DNA from: Craspedostauros australis
Lineage: Eukaryota; Bacillariophyta; Bacillariophyceae; Mastogloiales; Achnanthaceae
DNA length: 64,000 bases
NCBI GenBank assembly: GCA_026770025.1
Contig: JAMXDE010000003.1
Location: 1,054,001-1,118,000, forward strand
Reading direction: 5' to 3'
Shown here one piece after another: positions 1-9,364 of the stretch. The notes under the pieces are model-generated. The model was not told where the DNA came from. It saw only the letters and a program-made list of their open reading frames with translations, and did not search any database. The position numbers and the translations under genes are program-made. Positions within the stretch are counted from its first letter, which is position 1, and every line of letters begins with the position of its first letter.

Positions 1-2631
1 CATCGTGATGGCCAATATGACCTTTCGATTGCAACCCAAGACAAGAATGGCCTGACCCCGATGCATGACGATGCCAGAACCTCACCGCATGCAGCGCCCA
101 CCATTGAAGAGCAACCTCCCGGGACAGGGGAGCCCACAAGGACTACCGGCTCCATCGAACCAATGGCACACAAGCCCCATGAGAAGGAAGACCCCGATCC
201 AGGGCCATCGTACCTTCTTTGTTCGTCGGGACCACCATCCTACCAACAAATGGATGACGGCCCCAAAGAAAGGGGAGGGAATGGGAGGAACAGGCAAGAG
301 AAGCGACCCCCATCTACCATCAACGCCAGAAAGGACATCCTTTGGAGGATCAATTTCCACAGGACGAACCGATCTAAAATCAAGACCATCTGCAAACGAC
401 AAGACACTGTGGAGAACCCCACGCATGGATCGAACCTGGGCGCTGCTAGGAGTGCCACGAAGTCAAAAACCAGGCTACAACATACACTGGTGGACCTCGC
501 ACTACCCATTGATGGACCAGCAATCATGATGAGAGACAACAAGGCAATGGTACTGAACACCACGGCCCCTCCATCGCCCTTGAAGAAGAAACACTGCTCC
601 TCGGCATTCCACCAGATCCGAGAGTGCATCGCCGCAGGTATCATCGTACTCTGCTGCATTGCTTCAATCAACAACACCGCTGACATGCACACCAAACCAC
701 TCTCCAAAAGCCCCTTCCGTCACATCGCATCGAAGACAGTCCTCAGGAACTTAATATACGAACCAGGGCCCCACCACGAAATCGTATCCCCCGCGAAACC
801 GCGCGCCAAGGTCACCAGAGCAGAAGACGACCCTGACCTGCCAACCGATCAACCAGAGGCGCAATCATACCACAGCAAGAGACGCACCGATACAAGAAAC
901 ATCAATGTCATCCAGCACCAACAAGCACGCATGGACATCAGCCCATCGTCAACTACCCTCCAGCTCACGACAACTCGACAGGAGCCGACCCCTCTAGAGA
1001 GGTCCCGGAGAAGGCCACCCAGACCTGTCACACCAATCGCAATCATGTTGGCCGAATCCAACCGGCAGGCGCCACCACATTTCGATGTCGCATGCGAGAC
1101 GCCCGACATCCTTGTCACCACTACCGATCGCAATCCCAGTAACGGATCAGGGGACAATGTTCGTCACCAACCCGTCGACGCATCTCCGACGGATCCTGCA
1201 ACAGAACCCAGCCCACTGCCAGACATTAATTTTTCATTGACATCAGAAAGCTTGACGCCTCGGATTTCCGTCACACCGGAACACGTTCTCAGCTCTCAGG
1301 TGCTGTACCTTGCAAGGAAGAAGGGAACCTTCCATGGAATTGCCACAGGCTACAATGGTGACAGGGTCGGTATCTTCTGTACTAAGGGCAACAGGAAGGT
1401 CCACGCTGACACCATGACCTATGCAGACAGCCAATCCGTATCCCCGCTTTCCCTCTATGAATATCTCGATGAAGACCTCAAGGATACCGAGGCCCCCAGC
1501 ATCGCGATCGCTGATGGACAGTATTTCTACCCAGCTGACGATGGCGCATGGGCAGAGAAACCCAGCATGGACAGATCCACAAATCTGAGATCATCAACCT
1601 GCCACTTCTTCAGTTTGAGGAAGAACTGCATTCCTGTCATCCTCGCACGAGCGAAGCAGACACAAAGTATCCAGAACCAGAGCGACCCCATCGCAGTGAA
1701 CCTGGAACGGACACAGGCAGCACTCAAACAGGATCCTATCCTACCCATCACCGAGGATGAGATAGTCAACAGCATCCCTGAAATCGATGATCGACAACCC
1801 TGCCTCAAGGAAGGAGAGACAGTCAATGGGAAATTCCTATCAGAGGTTCCAGAAGGGTACATCGATCAGGAACCCGCAGCAACCAGCGCAGCCAAGCCGA
1901 GGGAAACCACTGACACGGAAGCTGCAATTGCACAAGGAATTGTCACCAGCTCACTGCCCATCCCCAGGCCATCAGTCCAACGCTCCCAACACACGTTGTC
2001 ACCACCCAAGATCTTGACCGGTACTCAAGATAGGGGAGCCCACATTGACAAGTATAGACCACTCCAGAAGGCCCCAGATCCTTCCAACCAGAAGGACATG
2101 CCAGAGTCAGAATCTCTGGGCATCGAGGAGTCGGCACCCATCTACCGACCAGACAAGATCAACCCTACCAACAGGATCAGAGCAGTTCCCCGCACTGATC
2201 CCAGATCGGACCAAGCCACCCAAGACATTTCCGCCACCCCCCACTGTGGAGGAATGACTCACATCAATGAGATCCAACAGACCACCATCACCACAAGGCT
2301 CAACGAGGAGCGGGAACGATTGGCGGACGAAGACAGCCAAGATCCCATGTGCGAAGACATCGACGAACTTGATGCATGGAATGTGCATGCTGCTATCTTG
2401 GGCTGCAGCACGGTCAACGCTACGATTAGCTTTCTTGCTTCCAGTCAACTCACGTTGCGACGTGAGATGAAGGGGAGTAATAGAGCTAAACTAGCAGTTA
2501 GGCTAAGGAAGGATTTCCTGGAACACATGACTCGTTTTCCCACGAATCGGTCTGAACCACGTTTCGGACATAACCATGTTTGGAGCAGGCACAAGTCTTC
2601 GAAGAAACTCTTTGAAGTCCAGGACCCATGA
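1..2631 (+). CDS. Retrotransposon polyprotein, C-terminal 876 codons (copy A, 5' partial)
   Basis: The frame is open from base 1 and ends at TGA 2629-2631. The protein is the same as the C-terminal part of the copy B polyprotein. It holds a remnant of the RNase H domain (TICKRQ, a DNKAM motif, an HQIRECIAAGII stretch, a TKPLSK tail) followed by a roughly 600-residue extension with no recognised enzyme motif. A short predicted beta-rich segment (VLYLARKKGTFHG to IFCTKGN) sits in the extension. The last 51 codons lie inside the 3' LTR. No start is annotated because the true start is upstream of the window; the ATG at 61 is internal. Function in cis is doubtful because RNase H catalytic positions are changed. 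Confidence 0.75.
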   Translation, partial: HRDGQYDLSIATQDKNGLTPMHDDARTSPHAAPTIEEQPPGTGEPTRTTGSIEPMAHKPHEKEDPDPGPSYLLCSSGPPSYQQMDDGPKERGGNGRNRQEKRPPSTINARKDILWRINFHRTNRSKIKTICKRQDTVENPTHGSNLGAARSATKSKTRLQHTLVDLALPIDGPAIMMRDNKAMVLNTTAPPSPLKKKHCSSAFHQIRECIAAGIIVLCCIASINNTADMHTKPLSKSPFRHIASKTVLRNLIYEPGPHHEIVSPAKPRAKVTRAEDDPDLPTDQPEAQSYHSKRRTDTRNINVIQHQQARMDISPSSTTLQLTTTRQEPTPLERSRRRPPRPVTPIAIMLAESNRQAPPHFDVACETPDILVTTTDRNPSNGSGDNVRHQPVDASPTDPATEPSPLPDINFSLTSESLTPRISVTPEHVLSSQVLYLARKKGTFHGIATGYNGDRVGIFCTKGNRKVHADTMTYADSQSVSPLSLYEYLDEDLKDTEAPSIAIADGQYFYPADDGAWAEKPSMDRSTNLRSSTCHFFSLRKNCIPVILARAKQTQSIQNQSDPIAVNLERTQAALKQDPILPITEDEIVNSIPEIDDRQPCLKEGETVNGKFLSEVPEGYIDQEPAATSAAKPRETTDTEAAIAQGIVTSSLPIPRPSVQRSQHTLSPPKILTGTQDRGAHIDKYRPLQKAPDPSNQKDMPESESLGIEESAPIYRPDKINPTNRIRAVPRTDPRSDQATQDISATPHCGGMTHINEIQQTTITTRLNEERERLADEDSQDPMCEDIDELDAWNVHAAILGCSTVNATISFLASSQLTLRREMKGSNRAKLAVRLRKDFLEHMTRFPTNRSEPRFGHNHVWSRHKSSKKLFEVQDP
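2464..2477 (+). other. Polypurine tract of copy A
   Basis: GAGATGAAGGGGAG lies directly before the LTR start TAATAGAGC. The same tract is found at 9197-9210 and, on the minus strand, at 54662-54675 in element C, always adjacent to an LTR. It is the expected plus-strand priming site. Confidence 0.75.
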
Positions 2632-3091
2632 AAAAGGGTCCCAATGACTGTGTCATCGGAACCCCTCCCCACCAAAAACTTGATGCCGATACAAGACTGC
2701 TGGATCCACGGTACAGTTCCACGTGGGAATACACGCAAGATGACCTTCGCCCAGCTTCCAACTTGATGGAGGGAAACTTTCCCCTGGTACTGGAGCTACG
2801 CAAACCCTACACCCTTTTCTGACAGCAACCCAACAAAAGGGCCCCCTCCTGTGGTACTTGGGCTACGCAAACCCTACGACCCTTTTCCAGGGCAACCCAC
2901 ACAGGGTGTCACATGAACAAGAATAATTGCACTAATCTCATAATCCGCATGTTTTTTCACCATCTACCAGTATTCTAAATTGACTACTTGTGGAACAGAA
3001 GACTCTCGTCCGGATCGCTTGTCAGTCAAGCCTCTGCCTACAGCTAAAGAACAGCCAACAAGACAACAGCCATTACGTTTGGGCTCTATTA
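2478..3091 (+). repeat. LTR shared by copies A and B (614 bp)
   Basis: The boundaries come from the inverted ends TAATAGAGC...GCTCTATTA and from the points where copies stop matching. It is the same length as the 3' LTR at 9211-9824 and differs from it at one position noticed (3022/9755). The termini are not the usual TG...CA. The U3-like part carries two imperfect direct repeats of about 48 bp (2785-2832 and 2852-2898) built around GCTACGCAAACCCTAC, plausible enhancer-type elements. The last ~190 bp is nearly the same as the element C LTR. Confidence 0.85.
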
Positions 3092-3136
3092 GATTAACAG
3101 TCGCAAAAGATTGTCAAGCTCTTAGACCTCTGCAAG

Positions 3137-6100
3137 ATGACCGTCACCCAACGCCTTCAGGTCTCCAACCGGCCACCTCCCAAGAGGAGCCCAGGAGACA
3201 GGACCGAAGCCTTCGAGACCCTTCCCGCGGACCCGAAGGACCCAAGCCTCTCTGCCATCCTTGATGGCACGCCAGGCTACCCAACGGCCGGGCCATCTTC
3301 GCTCTCCTTCAAGGAGATCGGAGTCAACTTCATCGAGGTCACCTTCCGACACCCCATCATCGTAGATGCATGGAATCGAAAGGAAAGAACCAACGAAACC
3401 GAAATCGTGCGCCACGTCCACAAGACTACCTGGAACGCGTTCACGGAACTCAAACAGGAGTTCCGGATCAGCATCGAAACCGCCATGATCTTTGATCTCT
3501 TTCCAGCCAAGACCCTCGCAGAAGAGAAGACCATCTCCCAACTGCTGATCACCATCCATGAAGAAGCCACCGACATGAACCCGGCATTAATCATGTTCAA
3601 CCTCAAGCACCCGGACGACGTAGCAAGGAACTACGAGACAGGACTCCTCATCTACCACATCGGAGAATGGGTCAGATCCATCGAAGTTGAGGATGAATCC
3701 ACTCTCGAATCCACCCTTGACGCGATGTTCACCAACACGGACACCACCGCCAAAGCCATGACAGACTTCTGCCGTTCCGAACGATGCGGCAAACGTCACC
3801 ACAACCAAGCGTGGTTGAACGCCATCGGAGAACACAAGAAGGCACTCTCCAACACATCCGCGACCAGTGTCTCATCTGGGTCAGAAGCATCTACCCGTAG
3901 AACCGGACGCGACAACGACAGCCACCCAGGAGGAACTCCATCTGGGTTCTCCCTCATGATCGGTGGGAACACCCCGCACCGTACTCCACCCGACTTCCAG
4001 AACGAAACCCAACTCTCCAGCATCGCCAAGCAAGGATCACCAAACACATCACCAGTAGTCATCGACACCCGTGGTACCACCCCGCCCAACGAAGGTACCG
4101 AACCAGGCACCGACTACGACCAACACCCTGGTAACGACGATACCATAGGCGCATCCGACAACCGCGGTCCCACAGGACGGAACCGACCACCCCACGAACG
4201 GAACCCGCACCCCTACCACGGTACCACGAATATCCCAGCCCCGCACGGCATGGGTAACTATCGAGGTAACAACGGGCACGAACCCGTAAACCGGAACCCT
4301 ACCGACAACCCAAACGCGAACCATGGGACGAGCCGCCCGCACCGTGACAACCATGGACCACCAGGTAACCATGGACACAACGGTGGCAACCCTTATGGGT
4401 ACCCCCCTAACATGGGAAACCATTTCCCTCATGGTCCACCGCTTCCAATGTACCACGGAACCCACCCAGGAGGATTCCCTCCCATCGGAATCCCTATCCC
4501 CATGGGCCATTTTCCTCATGGAATCGGAGGCTTCCCAGTACCACAAGTAACCTTCACCCCAGAACGCACCCCAGGCACCCTCCCTGACGAAACTCAACTC
4601 TCCATCATCGCTGAGCGCGGATCTACGACGACATCCCCAACAGCAACTGATGCCCGCGGCGACAACCCGAAGGCTGCAGGTACCGACCCTGGCAACGACG
4701 ACCACAACCAGTACCTGGACACCAACAAAACCACTGGACCAGCCACCGAACATGGACCCAATGGAAGGATCAGACTGTTCCCCAACATTTACCCCGAGAC
4801 CATCAGTGGGTACGACTGCAACCCATCGGACGCCAAGGCAGTAACCTTCGCCCCTGGGACGACCACCAAAGACCCAGGGGACACCACCACACCTCGGATG
4901 ACCAACCTGAAGAACAACAGCAACCATCCAGCAAGCAACCAAAGCTCGTGGGACCATCATGGTACCACGGGCAACCCACCACCTCATGGTATGACCAGCT
5001 ACCATAACCACGACGGACGTGAACCAACGATCCGAATCCCAACTGTCAACACAGCCACGAATCTTGGGACAGATCATCCGCGTCACCAAGACCCTGGACC
5101 CTACGGAAACCATGGTCACACCAACGATGGACCTCATGGGTATCCACCCCGCATGGAGACCTTCCACGCACATGGGAGCCCACGTCCAGAGCACCCACAT
5201 CCCCATCCAGGAGGATTTCCGCCCAATGAAATCCCTCTCCACACCGGATACCCCCCAAACAGAAATGGAGGCTACCCACCAGCCCCGAGAGCTTTCATGC
5301 CTGTCGGAATTCCCCAACCTGGGTACCCCCCGAAACCACCAGGACACAGGAACCAAGCAACAGGTCACGGCGCGAACAAAGGGGGACCGGATCCACACGT
5401 CTTAGATCCTGACACCCACCGCGGGCACCACGCATCCGTGCGCGCACCCCATCAGGGAGGCACTGATGGTGATACTCCAAATCCTCCCGCCAAGCTGACG
5501 AAGCGGCGCCCCAACCCAAACGCCACGAGCACCGGTCCCAACGACGACCACAACCAGCACAGCATCACCAACAAAGCTGCTGGACCAACCAACGCACGCG
5601 AACCCGACGGAAGGAGCAGACCGTTCCCCAACGTGAACTTTGCGACTATTGGCGAAAACGATCGCGGGCCACCCGACACCAAGGCGGTAACCTTCGCCTC
5701 CAAGACAACCACCAGGGACCCAGGAGATCCTGCCAAACCCCGAGCGACCCACTCAGAGAACAGTGGGAACCACCCCTCGGACAACCGGAACTCATGGAAC
5801 CATCATGGTACCATGGGTAACCTACCACCCCATGAGATGGCCAGCAACCATGGAAACGGCGGACACGAACCGACGAACCAACACCCAACTGCGAGTGCAG
5901 GCATGAATCATGGAATGGGACACACACACCGCCATTTTCCCAATCCCTATGGCACCTACGGATATGACAACGCAGGGTGCCATGGGTACCCACCTAACAT
6001 GGGGCCTCATCACACATATGGCCAACCACACATGGCATACGTGCAACCCCACCCAGGAGGATTCCCACCTATTGGAGTCCCTGTTCACATGGGATACGTG

Positions 6101-9100
6101 CTGAATGGAAGTGGAGACAACCGGACAGCTCCAGGTGCTTTCGCACCAATTGGAAACCTCCAACTAGGGTACCCTCCAAGACCAACTGGATACAGACACC
6201 AGGCAACCAACCACGGAACCCACCATGGAGGGCCAGGGCCGCACATTGAGGCACCCAGTACTCGCCATGGGCAACACGGACCTGGGTACTCTCGCCATCA
6301 GGAACCCAACCACGGTGAAACCCCATCCGCATCAGCCAAGCTGGCGAAATGGCGACCCATCCTGGACCCCATCAGGTTCACGAGCGATATGGCTTCCTTT
6401 CAAGCGGTGAACCACCAAACCCGGGCAAGCAGAACCGTCCTCGACATGTTCTCGACAGAACATCGGGCATCGTTCCCCATGTCAGGAACAGGACGACAGT
6501 GTCTAATGCCTGATGAAAACAAGATCATCAACCTGGAGATGAGGGATGCATTGATGACATTCGACGTGCTTCCTATCATGGAAGATGACGAGGGCCTCCC
6601 CCCACATGACATCACCCCGAAACAGGAACAGAACCCACCAGACCATCAGGGTGGACACGTATGCAACATACCCAGGAGTTGCTACCTCACCAAGGACCTG
6701 GATGGAGGCGACAAGACCTTCAATTGGAGTGACCATCGTGATGGCCAATATGACCTTTCGATTGCAACCCAAGACAAGAATGGCCTGACCCCGATGCATG
6801 ACGATGCCAGAACCTCACCGCATGCAGCGCCCACCATTGAAGAGCAACCTCCCGGGACAGGGGAGCCCACAAGGACTACCGGCTCCATCGAACCAATGGC
6901 ACACAAGCCCCATGAGAAGGAAGACCCCGATCCAGGGCCATCGTACCTTCTTTGTTCGTCGGGACCACCATCCTACCAACAAATGGATGACGGCCCCAAA
7001 GAAAGGGGAGGGAATGGGAGGAACAGGCAAGAGAAGCGACCCCCATCTACCATCAACGCCAGAAAGGACATCCTTTGGAGGATCAATTTCCACAGGACGA
7101 ACCGATCTAAAATCAAGACCATCTGCAAACGACAAGACACTGTGGAGAACCCCACGCATGGATCGAACCTGGGCGCTGCTAGGAGTGCCACGAAGTCAAA
7201 AACCAGGCTACAACATACACTGGTGGACCTCGCACTACCCATTGATGGACCAGCAATCATGATGAGAGACAACAAGGCAATGGTACTGAACACCACGGCC
7301 CCTCCATCGCCCTTGAAGAAGAAACACTGCTCCTCGGCATTCCACCAGATCCGAGAGTGCATCGCCGCAGGTATCATCGTACTCTGCTGCATTGCTTCAA
7401 TCAACAACACCGCTGACATGCACACCAAACCACTCTCCAAAAGCCCCTTCCGTCACATCGCATCGAAGACAGTCCTCAGGAACTTAATATACGAACCAGG
7501 GCCCCACCACGAAATCGTATCCCCCGCGAAACCGCGCGCCAAGGTCACCAGAGCAGAAGACGACCCTGACCTGCCAACCGATCAACCAGAGGCGCAATCA
7601 TACCACAGCAAGAGACGCACCGATACAAGAAACATCAATGTCATCCAGCACCAACAAGCACGCATGGACATCAGCCCATCGTCAACTACCCTCCAGCTCA
7701 CGACAACTCGACAGGAGCCGACCCCTCTAGAGAGGTCCCGGAGAAGGCCACCCAGACCTGTCACACCAATCGCAATCATGTTGGCCGAATCCAACCGGCA
7801 GGCGCCACCACATTTCGATGTCGCATGCGAGACGCCCGACATCCTTGTCACCACTACCGATCGCAATCCCAGTAACGGATCAGGGGACAATGTTCGTCAC
7901 CAACCCGTCGACGCATCTCCGACGGATCCTGCAACAGAACCCAGCCCACTGCCAGACATTAATTTTTCATTGACATCAGAAAGCTTGACGCCTCGGATTT
8001 CCGTCACACCGGAACACGTTCTCAGCTCTCAGGTGCTGTACCTTGCAAGGAAGAAGGGAACCTTCCATGGAATTGCCACAGGCTACAATGGTGACAGGGT
8101 CGGTATCTTCTGTACTAAGGGCAACAGGAAGGTCCACGCTGACACCATGACCTATGCAGACAGCCAATCCGTATCCCCGCTTTCCCTCTATGAATATCTC
8201 GATGAAGACCTCAAGGATACCGAGGCCCCCAGCATCGCGATCGCTGATGGACAGTATTTCTACCCAGCTGACGATGGCGCATGGGCAGAGAAACCCAGCA
8301 TGGACAGATCCACAAATCTGAGATCATCAACCTGCCACTTCTTCAGTTTGAGGAAGAACTGCATTCCTGTCATCCTCGCACGAGCGAAGCAGACACAAAG
8401 TATCCAGAACCAGAGCGACCCCATCGCAGTGAACCTGGAACGGACACAGGCAGCACTCAAACAGGATCCTATCCTACCCATCACCGAGGATGAGATAGTC
8501 AACAGCATCCCTGAAATCGATGATCGACAACCCTGCCTCAAGGAAGGAGAGACAGTCAATGGGAAATTCCTATCAGAGGTTCCAGAAGGGTACATCGATC
8601 AGGAACCCGCAGCAACCAGCGCAGCCAAGCCGAGGGAAACCACTGACACGGAAGCTGCAATTGCACAAGGAATTGTCACCAGCTCACTGCCCATCCCCAG
8701 GCCATCAGTCCAACGCTCCCAACACACGTTGTCACCACCCAAGATCTTGACCGGTACTCAAGATAGGGGAGCCCACATTGACAAGTATAGACCACTCCAG
8801 AAGGCCCCAGATCCTTCCAACCAGAAGGACATGCCAGAGTCAGAATCTCTGGGCATCGAGGAGTCGGCACCCATCTACCGACCAGACAAGATCAACCCTA
8901 CCAACAGGATCAGAGCAGTTCCCCGCACTGATCCCAGATCGGACCAAGCCACCCAAGACATTTCCGCCACCCCCCACTGTGGAGGAATGACTCACATCAA
9001 TGAGATCCAACAGACCACCATCACCACAAGGCTCAACGAGGAGCGGGAACGATTGGCGGACGAAGACAGCCAAGATCCCATGTGCGAAGACATCGACGAA

Positions 9101-9364
9101 CTTGATGCATGGAATGTGCATGCTGCTATCTTGGGCTGCAGCACGGTCAACGCTACGATTAGCTTTCTTGCTTCCAGTCAACTCACGTTGCGACGTGAGA
9201 TGAAGGGGAGTAATAGAGCTAAACTAGCAGTTAGGCTAAGGAAGGATTTCCTGGAACACATGACTCGTTTTCCCACGAATCGGTCTGAACCACGTTTCGG
9301 ACATAACCATGTTTGGAGCAGGCACAAGTCTTCGAAGAAACTCTTTGAAGTCCAGGACCCATGA
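3137..9364 (+). CDS. Single-ORF polyprotein of non-autonomous element B (2075 aa)
   Basis: ATG 3137 is the first in-frame ATG, 45 nt after the LTR. Residues 1-250 look like an N-terminal gag-type helical region without a known motif. Residues ~285-1075 are three degenerate Pro/Gly/His/Asn-rich repeats with GGFPP and GYPP motifs. Residues ~1090-1200 match the region after the protease of element C (GTGRQCLMP, MTFDV, GGHVCN). Then comes a short linker, the RNase H C-terminal remnant and the ~600-residue extension shared with element C. No DSGA/DGGA protease, D-D-E integrase or YVDD motif is present. The RNase H glutamate in C (GSELVAAR) is Asn here (GSNLGAAR). The frame stays open for 6.2 kb, which argues it is or recently was translated. 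The stop lies inside the 3' LTR. Confidence 0.8.
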   Translation: MTVTQRLQVSNRPPPKRSPGDRTEAFETLPADPKDPSLSAILDGTPGYPTAGPSSLSFKEIGVNFIEVTFRHPIIVDAWNRKERTNETEIVRHVHKTTWNAFTELKQEFRISIETAMIFDLFPAKTLAEEKTISQLLITIHEEATDMNPALIMFNLKHPDDVARNYETGLLIYHIGEWVRSIEVEDESTLESTLDAMFTNTDTTAKAMTDFCRSERCGKRHHNQAWLNAIGEHKKALSNTSATSVSSGSEASTRRTGRDNDSHPGGTPSGFSLMIGGNTPHRTPPDFQNETQLSSIAKQGSPNTSPVVIDTRGTTPPNEGTEPGTDYDQHPGNDDTIGASDNRGPTGRNRPPHERNPHPYHGTTNIPAPHGMGNYRGNNGHEPVNRNPTDNPNANHGTSRPHRDNHGPPGNHGHNGGNPYGYPPNMGNHFPHGPPLPMYHGTHPGGFPPIGIPIPMGHFPHGIGGFPVPQVTFTPERTPGTLPDETQLSIIAERGSTTTSPTATDARGDNPKAAGTDPGNDDHNQYLDTNKTTGPATEHGPNGRIRLFPNIYPETISGYDCNPSDAKAVTFAPGTTTKDPGDTTTPRMTNLKNNSNHPASNQSSWDHHGTTGNPPPHGMTSYHNHDGREPTIRIPTVNTATNLGTDHPRHQDPGPYGNHGHTNDGPHGYPPRMETFHAHGSPRPEHPHPHPGGFPPNEIPLHTGYPPNRNGGYPPAPRAFMPVGIPQPGYPPKPPGHRNQATGHGANKGGPDPHVLDPDTHRGHHASVRAPHQGGTDGDTPNPPAKLTKRRPNPNATSTGPNDDHNQHSITNKAAGPTNAREPDGRSRPFPNVNFATIGENDRGPPDTKAVTFASKTTTRDPGDPAKPRATHSENSGNHPSDNRNSWNHHGTMGNLPPHEMASNHGNGGHEPTNQHPTASAGMNHGMGHTHRHFPNPYGTYGYDNAGCHGYPPNMGPHHTYGQPHMAYVQPHPGGFPPIGVPVHMGYVLNGSGDNRTAPGAFAPIGNLQLGYPPRPTGYRHQATNHGTHHGGPGPHIEAPSTRHGQHGPGYSRHQEPNHGETPSASAKLAKWRPILDPIRFTSDMASFQAVNHQTRASRTVLDMFSTEHRASFPMSGTGRQCLMPDENKIINLEMRDALMTFDVLPIMEDDEGLPPHDITPKQEQNPPDHQGGHVCNIPRSCYLTKDLDGGDKTFNWSDHRDGQYDLSIATQDKNGLTPMHDDARTSPHAAPTIEEQPPGTGEPTRTTGSIEPMAHKPHEKEDPDPGPSYLLCSSGPPSYQQMDDGPKERGGNGRNRQEKRPPSTINARKDILWRINFHRTNRSKIKTICKRQDTVENPTHGSNLGAARSATKSKTRLQHTLVDLALPIDGPAIMMRDNKAMVLNTTAPPSPLKKKHCSSAFHQIRECIAAGIIVLCCIASINNTADMHTKPLSKSPFRHIASKTVLRNLIYEPGPHHEIVSPAKPRAKVTRAEDDPDLPTDQPEAQSYHSKRRTDTRNINVIQHQQARMDISPSSTTLQLTTTRQEPTPLERSRRRPPRPVTPIAIMLAESNRQAPPHFDVACETPDILVTTTDRNPSNGSGDNVRHQPVDASPTDPATEPSPLPDINFSLTSESLTPRISVTPEHVLSSQVLYLARKKGTFHGIATGYNGDRVGIFCTKGNRKVHADTMTYADSQSVSPLSLYEYLDEDLKDTEAPSIAIADGQYFYPADDGAWAEKPSMDRSTNLRSSTCHFFSLRKNCIPVILARAKQTQSIQNQSDPIAVNLERTQAALKQDPILPITEDEIVNSIPEIDDRQPCLKEGETVNGKFLSEVPEGYIDQEPAATSAAKPRETTDTEAAIAQGIVTSSLPIPRPSVQRSQHTLSPPKILTGTQDRGAHIDKYRPLQKAPDPSNQKDMPESESLGIEESAPIYRPDKINPTNRIRAVPRTDPRSDQATQDISATPHCGGMTHINEIQQTTITTRLNEERERLADEDSQDPMCEDIDELDAWNVHAAILGCSTVNATISFLASSQLTLRREMKGSNRAKLAVRLRKDFLEHMTRFPTNRSEPRFGHNHVWSRHKSSKKLFEVQDP
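3988..6362 (+). repeat. Three degenerate tandem repeats in the element B ORF
   Basis: Units of about 0.6-0.9 kb start near 3988, 4581 and 5523. Each carries a Pro/Gly/His-rich block with HPGGFPP and MG or TGYPP motifs. Units 2 and 3 also share an upstream block (NDDHNQ, then RLFPN or RPFPN, then KAVTFA, then KDPGD or RDPGD). Unit ends 2 and 3 share AKLTKRRP or AKLAKWRP. The visible part of element C has a single such block next to AKLTKRRP, so this looks like amplification within the A/B lineage, although C's N-terminus is out of view. Confidence 0.7.
9197..9210 (+). other. Polypurine tract of copy B
   Basis: GAGATGAAGGGGAG lies directly before the 3' LTR, the same as in copy A and on the opposite strand in element C. 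Confidence 0.75.

Larger units (their letters stand above)
1..3091 (+). mobile_element. Copia-type LTR retrotransposon copy A, 3' part only
   Basis: The 5' part lies outside the window. Bases 1-3091 repeat at 6734-9824 (offset 6733) with one difference noticed (T at 3022, C at 9755). The segment holds the 3' end of the element's open frame, a polypurine tract (2464-2477) and an LTR (2478-3091) that is also the 5' LTR of copy B. The arrangement is therefore internal A - LTR - internal B - LTR. This tandem shape is known from unequal recombination between LTRs; an assembly duplication is an alternative that cannot be excluded here. Confidence 0.85.

Noticed and set aside
4049..5398. 449-codon minus-strand frame opposite the element B repeats
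   Set aside because: It lies wholly antisense to a well-supported ORF in repetitive, codon-biased sequence and has no motif.
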